Shown: positions 11,001-22,400 of the stretch, piece by piece
Layout of the letters: every line of letters starts with the position of its first letter
How positions within the stretch are numbered: the stretch's first letter is position 1
Assembly (NCBI GenBank): GCA_010645155.1
Contig: JAAGOF010000066.1
Span: 124,001 to 188,000, forward strand
DNA from: Tigriopus japonicus
Lineage: Eukaryota; Arthropoda; Copepoda; Harpacticoida; Harpacticidae
Direction: 5' to 3'
Length of the DNA stretch: 64,000 nt
The notes under the pieces: model-generated
What the model was told of the DNA's origin: nothing
Databases searched by the model: none
Seen by the model: the letters and a program-made list of their open reading frames with translations, nothing else
Position numbers and translations under genes: made by a program

Positions 11001-14000
11001 TGGCCTCGTCTCACGGAACCATGAAGAAGTGGAACAATTCCAACCACGCCAAGGATGACTTTCATTGGGTGGGGAAATTAGGCCAGCGTGATAAAACTTG
11101 CTGCCGGATCCATTTTCATTTGAATGTTAGCTTGCTTATTTGCACATTCGTTTGCTTGCTTGCTTGCTTGCTTGAAGAGTGGCGAATTCTTTCTAAACAA
11201 GTGACACGAGTCTTAAGACATAAAGCCACCATGGTTAGTTAATGGGGTTTCTTGGGACGAATGGCAAATTTTCGGGCATGTGCTTACAACCAAGTGCTTG
11301 ATCGAATACATTTCTCGATCATAAAATGCGTGCTATCATTGAATTAATTTTTCTTTAACTTGAATTCGTTCAGCTTCAGTTGTCCAATCAAAAATGCGAG
11401 GATGAATAGGAAGAAAGAAAAGACCTTCCCGTAATTTGACATATGATTGTGACTTAATGTGAGGTCCTAAAGTTCAGATATGCGATTTGGCTGCTTTCCT
11501 CCAAATTGTCTGGCGAGTCATCTTTCAACGAAACATGTCATTGTGGCGAGCTCATTATCCGCTGTCTAAATATCATTAACAGGAAGAACACTTTGGCCAC
11601 ACAACAACCTCTCTTCAAAAAAGGTCAGGACGATGAGGAATCCCATGATTCTTCAGGGTTTGCTCAAAGGAAACAACACGGAGAGCCGAAAGCAAGCAAC
11701 AATGTGAATGAATAACCTATCCTTACTGCAAAGAGCGTATGTAAAATCGGGCATACAGTACGAATGGCCAGTCATATTAATCTTGTTCAATGGGAATTTA
11801 AAGCTCTTGAGAATGAGATTTTTCCGGCCAGCCTTATTTTGGGACGTTTCGGCTTGTGACTTGTTCTTGAAATGGCACAATGCAGCTTCTTTCGTAGAAG
11901 TAGCGTCGTTTGCAACCATAAATCTCTTTTAAGACGTTCCACCTTTCTCAAAGAGGGAAGTTGTTCCACTTGTTTTAACTCGCTTTGAAATGGCGGCCAT
12001 TTGTAGGTAAACACAACACGCACTCTCTTCCCAAACCCCGTGATGCCAAGTAATTAACCGACGGTAATTAGCATTTTTGAAGTGTGGAACAGTACATGGA
12101 CGACTAGAAATTGCATCCTTTTGATGAGGACACACTTGCGGTTGAGTGGGACAATTTCCCTGTTTTCTCACTCTCCTCCTTCCTTTTTTGGCCTTATGGG
12201 CCAAGAAGATTATGCATTGCATTCAAGTCAAAGGACACGTGACAGCAGAGAAAGTCCATAACATAAATCGTCACTCAAACAAACACATTATTATGGAATA
12301 CTTCAATACAACACTTGCATGGATTATGACATTTATTTTATTTTTACTTCTCAGTCATCAATCTAAAGAGATGTTTTAAAGTAAGTTTGCTTTACATAAT
12401 GAACCGGACAGGACTGGTTTACTTTGTGTTTTTCAGTGGGAACCTTTTGGGTGATGATAAGCCCGGTTTTGTGATAAAATGCAAAATTCATTTCCTGTCG
12501 TCTTTCAAACGCGAAAAGGGAGAAAGAAGGATTTCAAGTTCTCGTCGCCATAAGAGACAACCTACAACAAAACCTCTCTACTCTTTGGAATAGAGGCTAT
12601 TGAACCGAGTGTTTGACTTGAACGATGCTATGTTTATGAATGTTATTGTCCAAGAGTTATGAACACTGTTGATTGTGTCAATGGAACTCTCTCGTACTTG
12701 TCAACACCTTGCGTGTGAGTTGAGTGAGTTGGTCCATTTGCATCTGGAAGCCTCACTCATTCGCCCTCTTTTGCACTGGAGTGGTCAAAATCAAAATCAA
12801 GTTTCTGTCGTAATTTCATTAATGGAGTTGATTAATCCTCCTCTGATTTGTCCACTCGGTTGTTCTGCAGGAGTGCAGTCAGTTAACAACTAATGCTTTG
12901 GAATCGGACACTCACGCGCTCTTTCTCTCACTCGTTCGTTCTTTGAACACTCATTTGGATTGTTGAATTCCGAAGCAAAGAAAGAGGGGACGCGTGAGGG
13001 TTTTTTCTTCCTTCTAGTCTCTCTAATGATTAGGGTTTAAGCTGTTTTGAATAATTAGTGCCTCCTTCATGAGATAGTACTCGTGGCTTTTGGATTCTGG
13101 ACTTGTAATATTTCGTGTTCAACTTGTTCTTAATCTCAAAACTCCTTCGAGCAAGAAGATGAAAAAGCAGAATGCTCTGTGCATTCCTTGAAAGCCTCGA
13201 CTTTATCCTGGCTGCTTTCGTGGCTCTTTGTGGGCATTGAACACTTACTTGAACTCGATCTTGGCCTTAGTTTGAGTCGTCTCCGTGACTGTTGCTGTTC
13301 GTTGTTGCTTGGGTGAGTGAGAGAATGGCTGGAAGGAGGCTGAAAAAAGTCCAAGAAACAACGAAACCTAAAACGAACGGTCAGCCAATGCTTTAGTGCG
13401 TTCTGCGTGATTTTTCAATGTCAGAGGTGCGCCCAGAAGTACTTTTTCACGACACAAACAAGCACCTTTAGTACAGCACACGCAAACAGTCATCGAGTCT
13501 TGATCTTGAAGTGCACGACGTCCAAATCAATACATCAACATTGAGATCTTCTCAGTGGCCAGCCATGTAGCCTTGGATTATCGTACTATTATTGTTGTTG
13601 TTTTGCTAGGGGTGAGTTCAACCCTGAGTGCCATTTTTAGATATTGCTCCTCCTTCGTTGGTTTTCCTTTTTACGGTATGTTTCTTTGGCAGTCGTTTCT
13701 ACCCTGTAACAATCCTTCGATGAAGAATCTCGCCCGTCAATCTGAAGTTCGATGGAATAGTGTAGAAGTTGTTTGACGCAAAGCTACCAATGAATCTCCG
13801 ATGATCTATCTGCTCTCTTAGCTATCTTAGAGTGGAATCGGTAAATTTGAATTTTAAAGAGGCGAAAACAAGACCGAGAATGCCCTGTTGAGGAATGTGA
13901 AAAGGCTTGATGTACTTTATCTCGAGTGAGGCATCTGAAATCTGATGGTCTGTCAGGAATGTTCGTCCCTTCTTTCAATTCTGAAGAGACAAGATCTGAG

Positions 14001-14477
14001 TCGTAATTATTGAATCGTCCACCTTGAACAATGTTCGCTAATTGCTTTTTTCGATAGCTTTGAGAGGTAATGCCGTTAGAAATTGTCACTGTTTGCTCAA
14101 GAGGACTTTAAGTAAGAGGTTTGACATCTCGAATGAAGCAAAGGATAAGAAGGAGGAAAGAAAAAAATGCACCCTTGGTGGTGGTTTTATCTCTTAGCCA
14201 TGCTTGATTGATGTGAGTTTGGACTGCTCAAGTTCAGTTCGCGTTTGTTTGTGTATGTACTTGAATTTGGCAAAATCTATGTAGTTGGTGATGTCGAATG
14301 CTCAAAGCTACACGCTGACACTAATTGATCCTCGTCATTTCATAACTGATAAAACGACGACGACCACTTCGAAGCACAAATTTTATTATCATCATCATCT
14401 GCCGGATCGAAACGAAAGAATGAGAAACTCATGATCAACCTCATTCATCACGATCAACTTCTTTTTCTTCGTTTCAG
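8034..14477. other. Long stretch without a supported coding gene; possible ClC 5' untranslated exon
   Basis: Several frames of 100-140 codons occur (for example 8636-9055 plus, opening MQFIALWQCL), but none resembles a family I know and opposite-strand frames overlap them. Near 10342 the sequence CCCGAG/GTAAGAAG is a good splice donor, and at 14477 TTCTTCGTTTCAG is a good acceptor. These could bound a 4.1-kb intron in the 5' untranslated region of the ClC gene. That link is inference only. Confidence 0.35.
9650..9675. repeat. (CTA)n microsatellite
   Basis: About eight to nine uninterrupted CTA units. Confidence 0.95.
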
Positions 14478-14716
14478 GTCAAGCACAAATTCTCAGTCAA
14501 TCAAACAGACAAACAGACAGACAGCCAAGCAAACAAGAAACGATCAGACGGCGATACATACAGTTCAAGTGAAATTGGAGAACATCGAGAGCACCACCAG
14601 CATTGTATTGATGTGACTGGACGATGTGGAATAATGAGAATAGCACAAGTGTTCGGCCCTAAGAAATGACTGTTGTCAAGAGGTGAAACGGAAACCTTGA
14701 ACGCTTGGAACACAAC

Positions 14717-17700
14717 ATGGCTCAAGATACCCTGAATGTTCCGAGGGCCCCCAGCGGATCCAATTATGGATCCGACATCGAAGAAGACGATGGCCGAGCC
14801 GAGATGGGGTACCAGCAGACCCTCATGTACGGCCGGTATTCGAAGACTCTGGGACAATACGCCAAAGAGCAGGCCAAGTTGCAGGCCAAACGTCAGAGGT
14901 TCGATGAGAAATTGCGGAAGAAGGATTCGGCCAAACGGGTGCGGGAACTCACCGGCGACAAGAAACGAGGATCATGCTACAGTAGCGTGGCCAGATTCGT
15001 CACGTGGTTCTGGAAGAACACCTTTGCCAAGATCGGAGAGGATTGGGTGTTCCTAGCCGCACTCGGCATCATTATGGCAGTGGTGTCATTCATCATGGAC
15101 TATGGGATCTCCAAGTGCAATAAATCACGCTTGTGGTTGTACCGATACTTGGGCGACCACGTGATTCTACAGTTTGTGGCCTGGACGGGCCTGCCAGTGT
15201 TCCTTATCCTGTTCGCGGCGGGATTTGTGAATGTCATGTCTCCGCAAGCCATTGGATCCGGCATTCCGGAAATGAAGACCATTCTTCGGGGAGTGGTGCT
15301 CAAAGAGTACTTATCGGGGAAGACCCTTATTGCCAAGGCCGTTGGTCTGACAGCTACCCTCGGGAGCGGGATGCCCCTGGGGAAAGAGGGTCCATTTGTC
15401 CACATTGCTAGTATTGTGGCCACGTCATTGAGTAAACTGGTCACCTCATTCCAGGGCATCTATGCCAATGAGTCCAGAAACAGTGAGATGTTGGCGGCTG
15501 CCTGTGCGGTAGGCGTGGCTTGTTGTTTCGGTTCCCCGATTGGAGGTGTGTTGTTTAGCATTGAGGTCACCTCAGTTTACTTCGCCGTGCGTAATTATTG
15601 GCGGGGCTTCTTCTCCGCCGTGTGTGGGGCCATGACCTTTCGACTGATTGCTATTTGGTTCGATGAGGAGGATACGATTGTGGCCGTGTTTCCCACTGGA
15701 TTCGATCCATCTTTTCCCTATGACCCTCAAGAGTTGTTTGTGTATTCCGTGATTGGAGTGGTGTGCGGCCTTGGGGGTTCACTCTACGTTTACTTGCACA
15801 GACGATATGTCTTGTGGATGCGAGGGAACAAAAAGTTGACCAAGTTCTTGCAAAAGAATCGCTTCATCTATCCCTTCTTCATATCCTTCATGATTACAGC
15901 CATTACGTTCCCGCCATTCTTGGGCCAATTCCAAGCGGCTGATGTGTCCACTCACGACCAGGTCCACATCCTGTTCTCCAATTACACTTGGAGTAAAAAT
16001 CCTGACGAAATGTCGGTGGATGAGTGGGACCATATTAAGCATTGGTTGACACCCTACACCGGCATCTTCATGAACTTGATCATCTACATTCTTTCGACAT
16101 TCTTCTTGAGCATCTTGGCCGCCACTTTGCCCGTGCCAACCGGTGTTCTCATTCCAGCCTTCAAAGTGGGTGCAGCCTTCGGCCGTCTCATGGGAGAGGC
16201 CATGCACGTTTGGTTTCCAGAGGGCGTCCGATATGGCGGGATCATATCGTACGTTGTTCCTGGAGGCTATGCCACGGTGGGAGCGGCGGCCTTTTCTGGG
16301 GCTGTGACCCATACCATATCCATTAGTGTGATCGTTTTCGAGATGACCGGCCAAATCACGCATTGCATTCCAGTGCTGATTGCCGTTCTGATCGCTAATG
16401 CCATTGCCTCATTGCTTCAACCTTCATGTTACGACAGCATCATCATGATCAAAAAGCTGCCTTACCTTCCCGATATTCTACCTTCAGGCTCAAATGCGTA
16501 CAACTTGACAGTTGAAGATTTTATGCTTCGAGACATCAAGTACATTTGGTATGGAATGACCTACAAGGATTTGCGCGCCGTGCTCAAAGAGAACCGCAAA
16601 TTGAAAGGCTTTCCCTTGGTCGACAATCCCAAGCACATGATTCTTCTGGGCTCAATTCAAAGGACTGAATTGATTGCAGCCATAGAGACAAATATTGCCA
16701 AAGACAAGCGCATGCGTGTGGCTGCCTTACGTTACGACGAGCAACTTCACAAATGGAAGAACTCAGCTCTGAAGCGAAAGGATGAGGAGCACCGAAGGGC
16801 CCAAGCCAGCATTGACCAAGAGGTTCAGAAGCCCAAAACCTCCGATGCCAAGCCCAAGCCTCAACGAAGGCCCTCTCGTTTTGAGGTTACCACGGAAGGT
16901 GGTAGTGTGTTTGTACCTGACTCCAAGGTTCCAGAAGTGAAGGAAACGGTCTCACCAGTGAAGGCCTTTGGGTCCAACCTTGACCCCGACTCACCCGCCA
17001 TGAAGGCCTTACAACAGCTCAGTGCCAAGCCCAAGAAATCGATTCTGAAAAAAAGCAACTCCTACACCATTCATGCCTTTGGCCTCCCAGGAATGCCCGA
17101 TACGCGAGGTCGAACGTCCACACTTCCACACGATGGACGTGATTCTCTGAATGATCCCGGCAACGACACCAACTATCAAACCGTGACGGGAGCAGAAAAT
17201 CGCTTCAAGAAGTCTTTGGGAAACATTCAAAATCTTTTCAAGCGTCCAAGTCAGCTGACGCTCATGGGCAGTCGGGTTGGTGACATTGGCGGTGGTGGGT
17301 TCCAAGGCAAGACTCCTAGCTACATGCTGGACATGAGTCTGGAGGAGCAAAAGAAGTGGGAAGAGGAGCAGATGATGGCCCCAGTCAATTTTGACGAGAT
17401 CCACATCGACGCCGCTCCTTTCCAATTGGTAGAGAAGACCACTCTCCTCAAGGTCCACTCTCTGTTCTCCATGTTAGGGGTGAATCATGCCTACGTCACC
17501 GTCATTGGCAAATTGATTGGAGTGGTTGGGCTCAAAGAACTCCGTAAGGCCATTGAAGACGCCAATTCGGGTCAATCGGCTTTGGCCAATGCTGCCGAGG
17601 CAGCCAAGGCCGAGTCAACCAAAATCAACCCGATTGTAAATCCAAATAACCAACGGACCGTGGACTCTATGGAATCGGCCCTTTCGCGAGACGACTTGGA

Positions 17701-17734
17701 GGAGGCATCGGATGACGAGCTTCTGAAAAAGTGA
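14717..17734 (+). CDS. ClC-2-type voltage-gated chloride channel, single coding exon
   Basis: Plasma-membrane chloride channel of the ClC-1/2/K branch, functioning as a homodimer with one pore per subunit. The frame encodes 1,005 residues from the ATG at 14717; the frame opens earlier only through a TTG. The membrane domain spans about residues 110-590. It carries the ClC signatures GSGIP (180-184) and GKEGP (222-226, with the gating glutamate E224), then GVLIP (476-480) and the pore tyrosine in CYDSII (Y572). In GVLIP the usual phenylalanine is leucine. Two cytoplasmic CBS domains follow, about 599-660 (VEDFMLRD) and 895-950 (HIDAAPFQLV), joined by a polar linker of roughly 230 residues. Stretches such as GVVLKEYLSGKTLIAK and FSIEVTS match animal ClC-2 closely. 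The whole coding region is intronless. A pyrimidine-rich acceptor at 14477 suggests an upstream untranslated exon. Confidence 0.96.
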   Translation: MAQDTLNVPRAPSGSNYGSDIEEDDGRAEMGYQQTLMYGRYSKTLGQYAKEQAKLQAKRQRFDEKLRKKDSAKRVRELTGDKKRGSCYSSVARFVTWFWKNTFAKIGEDWVFLAALGIIMAVVSFIMDYGISKCNKSRLWLYRYLGDHVILQFVAWTGLPVFLILFAAGFVNVMSPQAIGSGIPEMKTILRGVVLKEYLSGKTLIAKAVGLTATLGSGMPLGKEGPFVHIASIVATSLSKLVTSFQGIYANESRNSEMLAAACAVGVACCFGSPIGGVLFSIEVTSVYFAVRNYWRGFFSAVCGAMTFRLIAIWFDEEDTIVAVFPTGFDPSFPYDPQELFVYSVIGVVCGLGGSLYVYLHRRYVLWMRGNKKLTKFLQKNRFIYPFFISFMITAITFPPFLGQFQAADVSTHDQVHILFSNYTWSKNPDEMSVDEWDHIKHWLTPYTGIFMNLIIYILSTFFLSILAATLPVPTGVLIPAFKVGAAFGRLMGEAMHVWFPEGVRYGGIISYVVPGGYATVGAAAFSGAVTHTISISVIVFEMTGQITHCIPVLIAVLIANAIASLLQPSCYDSIIMIKKLPYLPDILPSGSNAYNLTVEDFMLRDIKYIWYGMTYKDLRAVLKENRKLKGFPLVDNPKHMILLGSIQRTELIAAIETNIAKDKRMRVAALRYDEQLHKWKNSALKRKDEEHRRAQASIDQEVQKPKTSDAKPKPQRRPSRFEVTTEGGSVFVPDSKVPEVKETVSPVKAFGSNLDPDSPAMKALQQLSAKPKKSILKKSNSYTIHAFGLPGMPDTRGRTSTLPHDGRDSLNDPGNDTNYQTVTGAENRFKKSLGNIQNLFKRPSQLTLMGSRVGDIGGGGFQGKTPSYMLDMSLEEQKKWEEEQMMAPVNFDEIHIDAAPFQLVEKTTLLKVHSLFSMLGVNHAYVTVIGKLIGVVGLKELRKAIEDANSGQSALANAAEAAKAESTKINPIVNPNNQRTVDSMESALSRDDLEEASDDELLKK

Positions 17735-19480
17735 CCGAACTGATCCGTCGAGCATGGAGAGGAGCGAACAAGTATCCTCGTGCCTCTGTCTCTCTTCCTG
17801 TGTCTCTTGTTCCTCCTGTTTCAACTCCCGCTCGTTCACTTAAAGTGATGGCAACTTGCCATCGAGAAATGAGACAATTCCTTCAACACATTCCTATTTA
17901 GATAAACTTGGGACTCACAATAATACTCTTTGATCTCTAGACGCGAGAGAGAGAAAGAGATTAAAATGTGGACTGAATGCCATCAAGAAAATAGCAATAC
18001 TATCAACAATCACCGCATCTCGGAGAACTTCAAGAGACCACGAGACATAAACTATACACTGAAACAGGTGTTGTCTTTGTTGGTTGATTTTGTTCAAAAA
18101 GTAACAGTGCCAGGCAGTTACTAACTAATAGTGTTGTTGTAGTTCTTAGCGACGATGTTATTATTATTATCATTATTAATATTCAAAATTTTGGGGTTTG
18201 CACATTGGGGGCCATCTCAAAATCACGAAGGTGCTTCCTGGAAACAGAACGAAATAAGGTGATACTCAATTTGTGAGCAACAATATGTCAAAGTACGTTT
18301 GTTCATGAGCCAAAACAGCAATGATTGCTAGAACCTTTGTTGCGGTAAATGTGATATCGAATGAGGAACAGCAACCCCAACCTGTGGCAATTACATCGAT
18401 GATAATATGGCTGGAGCTTGTCCAGGTGATTTGCTTGTCATTTTTTTCCACCAATTTTTCTGCCATATCAACAACGACTTCTTCCACAACAAAACCACCG
18501 TCTGCCTTACTCAAAACTTCCAACTCGACCATCATTTTTGTAATACATTGTTCTTGTACTTAGTTCAAATAAATTCCTTTTGATTACTCCAACACCTTAA
18601 ACTTGCTTTGAATGGGTTAAATAATGGGGCAAAATTAGCTTTTTAAAAAGTAAGGCAGGACCAAGAGGGCTACAAGATCGAAGCATCGAAGGCTGCAAAA
18701 ACATTTAAAAAGAGCAATCAATGATGTAAGTCTTTGTTTGTACTAACATTTCATTACAAAACAAAAGAAAATTAGAATGATATTTATTTGCAGAAATACT
18801 CCTTCAAATGATTAAATGTTAGCCATTCTGACGCCGACTGTTTTGTAAGGACTTTTTAAGCATTTTTTTCATGCGATGCAATTTGATGCCTCTAAAAAAC
18901 TGGGGCGTTATGAAATTAAACACATAAACTAAAAAAAGTGCCCATTTCGTTGGACAGTGGTGTAATTTGAAATAGATTAGGCAATCAAATTGTACTTAAT
19001 GAAAGTTCTTCTGTCTAATGGTTTGTTCATGTTGAAAATCAGTGAAAAACACGTTTCTGTAATTTGCAAAGAAGGCCTCTTGGCTTGACATTGAAACCTG
19101 TGGATTGATGAAGGATCTGTCTTTAAAGGACACTCCAGTAGTTCATGTTACTGACCTTCCGCTTGTTCTTTCATTCCCTTTTCTTGCATTTTGTTGGCTT
19201 TTTGAGGTTTTACTTACTTTATTTAATTTTCTTACTTTTTTAACAAATCAGAAATTAATCGAAATTATGAAATTTGAATCACCAAACAATCTGTGTTGCC
19301 GCTTCTAGTATTAGTTTCAAAGTCGATGCTGCACATTTCAAATGAATGGGACATGGACCATTTTGTGATAAGACTGATATCAAGAAAGCCTTTTGGGGAA
19401 AACAGTCGACAGATCTTTGGCAATTTCCTTGGGTGCTGAAGATCACATGAGCTTTAACTTTTACCTTGAACTTCTTACAG
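17735..19480. other. 3' flank of the ClC gene and spacer to RNF170
   Basis: No supported gene. A TTA-rich simple repeat lies near 18150-18180. An AATAAA at 18568-18573 is a candidate end of the ClC transcript. Confidence 0.5.
18568..18573 (+). terminator. Candidate poly(A) signal of the ClC gene
   Basis: AATAAA about 830 bases after the stop codon, on the coding strand. Earlier variant signals could also be used. Confidence 0.4.
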
Positions 19481-19482
19481 AT

Positions 19483-22400
19483 ATGGCTGACCCAACCATA
19501 AGCCAAAGCCTGCGAGCTTCTTCCACGTATTTTTTTGGACTAGGTGATGAGGTGATCATCGGTGTACTTTTGGGTGGTTTGATCCTTTGGCTCGTCTACA
19601 AGTGCTTCAAATGGTTTTCTTCCAATGGGAACGAAGAAAATCAGCGGTATGGGCGTTGACCAAATCCCCTGAGCAGTTTGTCAGCTCATTTTGCACTACA
19701 GTGAAATATAAAGAGTCCAGAAAGAGGTCCAACCTTTAGCTTGGATAACATTAACTCTTTTCAAAACGATGTATTTAGCAAAATCTTAAAATAAGATAAA
19801 TTTTAAATAGACTCATTTGTGGTTCTACAAAAAACATGGAACCTAGAAAATATGGGATGATCCCACAGACTTCTTTGATTCGTTTTGTTAACCTAGGTCG
19901 AATTTAATGCCAAACTCATTTCGTCTCAATCGTGTCTAAAGAAAATGTCACCAATAATCTAGGTCATTATTCTTTTTACACAAAGAAAAAAACCTTGGCT
20001 GCTATTGAGTCTACTCCGTTTTTCATGACAGTTCTTGTGGAAAATTTAAAAAAAGGCTGAATTCATCGGGAAAGAGACTGGATCTTGTTTTTAAGGAATT
20101 CCTTGAATTGCACATTCAAATAATAATTTGATTAGAAAACGGACAATTTCTCGGGGGAATTCGACATGGCGATTCCATTGAGCCAATATGGAACAAGAAT
20201 ATTGGATTGGAAGGGACTGTCTCGTTCCATTTGAAACCAGATTGTTTGATGTCTGGGACGAAACTAACCCGAAATACGTACTTAAGCTGACAAACTGACT
20301 GTTTCTCCTTCTCAGTGCCAATTCAACATCCGCCAACCAGACTGGTACCATGACTTATCACGGTAAGTACCGGATGATTAATCGAATAATTATACTTAAT
20401 CATTGGGACAGTTGTTCCAAACCATATAGTCACGCTAAAATATTAGTTCTAAAAACCTTCCATGGGGTGGAAAATACTGAAGACAATTGGTGGTTTGGGG
20501 AACCTCTAGCTTAGGTTTTGGTAGGATGTATCGATGAAATCAGTCAGATGTGACAAGATCTCTCTTTTTTTCTCATTGTTCCAATTTTGCTCAATCACCT
20601 GGATCGCTCGATTTGTTCGTTCCAGGCCGTTTACGCTCAGATGATTACGAGTGTTCCATTTGTCTTGGAGACATCTTTTTGGCTGTGGAAACCAATTGTG
20701 GACACACGTTTTGTGGGACTTGCGCCTTTGCCTTCTACGATTTTGCTGTGACAGGTATGAACACGAAAACAAATTGGAAAAGGACACACTTTATTCCACA
20801 GGTTACATGACATTTAGGATCAAATTTACACGGGGCACGAGTATAAATAGATAAAGAATATAACAAAAATATTTAAACAGTGAGTATTTTGATGTAAAGC
20901 TATCACATGACGATATATCATTTAACAACGAAATTTTCAACCAATATGAAAGATGGCATAGTTTGTGAGACTCAAGCCTTTTGTGGCTAACTTAAATCTG
21001 GATCGACTGTCCGACATCCTGGGCTTGGGTGGCATGCTCACAGAATCCATACCATCTTGGTCGGCGGGAATGGGTGGGTCTTCGCAAAGGCCATCCATGT
21101 TTCTTCTCCGACCTCCAGGACAGAATGGATTCCACTCCAGAGCTTCTTCGCACAACACGTGGCGAATCGGTTGATCCTCCGGAGCTTGACTGTCGCAATC
21201 CACCGCATCCACACATCCAATCTTGGTCAACAGACGTCCACGCCCACAATTGGTCATGCGACAAGCACTCTTGACCACGCTGCCGCCCATCCCATCGTCC
21301 ACTGGACCGCTAATGAGCTGCTCTCCAGGAGGACAGGGCAAGGGTGAGAATTCGGGATAGCACTCGAAGGCCTTGGTGTCTTTGTTGTAGTAGGAGAGGA
21401 GATGATTGAAGCAATCACACTCGCCTTCGCCATAAGGGTTGTTCAACAATTCTTGGCCCGGGGGACAATAGTCCGTACTGCCAATGGGTTCGCAAGTCTG
21501 ATTGGCACGAATGAAGGCGTACCCTTCCAAACAGGGTCGTTTCTGGCAGACTCCCTGCATGACGTCAGATTTGGAATTCTTGTCAAGAACAAACCATTCT
21601 CCAGACATGCACTCGCCCTGATCGGTCAACCTAGTGCACACGTAGCGGTTGTGAATGGTATCCAATTGAGTGGTCTGGAATTGACTGCATTTAGGAGCGG
21701 GAGCGGGAGGTGGAAGTTTCGGGATCCTAATGGAGATCGAAGGCGAATCCTCTGTCTCCATGACTCCGGGAATGTTCAGTGGGGTGGCGTCATTGTCCTC
21801 GAGTCCAGAAGGATCCATGGCATCAGTAGATGCTTCCAAAGGATAGGGAATGGTAGACGCCTCCATATCCTCAGGGCTCATGTGCAATGGAGGGAATGGC
21901 AATGCTGGCAGTGATTCGGGTTCATGCGGTATGGGTGGAACGTGCGGTTCCATGATGGGAGGTCGATGGTGTTCCAAGCGATGTTGGTGGAGATCTTCTT
22001 GCAAGGAATTGCTCCAGATTCGAAAGGCTGAGCCTGGACTTACTAGAACCATGACCATGGTGACAGTTATTGTGAAAAGGGTGACTAGGCGACCCATAAT
22101 GCCCAATTAATTAATGCGAGAGCAAGAGAGGACTTAATCTGAGGATTAGCTCGGTTCAACTGCTCTAGGCTCTCTGGTCTTCTTGGTCGTGGCAAAGACG
22201 CTGAAGATGATGATGATGATGATGACGACGACGATGATGATGACGACACCAAGGAGGAAACTAGGATTTATCACAGAGGGAAACTTTATGTAAGCTCAGA
22301 CGAGGGCGAGGTAAAACGAGAGGTGATCCACTCACGCCGAAAGTACCACTTTGCACGAGTTTCGCAATGAATTATTCAAATTCGTCTTCTAACCTTCGCT

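Noticed and set aside
15100..17458. Several 90-194-codon frames within the ClC gene on both strands
   Set aside because: They are shadows of the strong ClC coding frame.
20992..21914. Plus-strand frames opposite the DUF4789-like gene (up to 170 codons)
   Set aside because: Antisense shadows of a coding exon that has a signal peptide and a conserved cysteine pattern.
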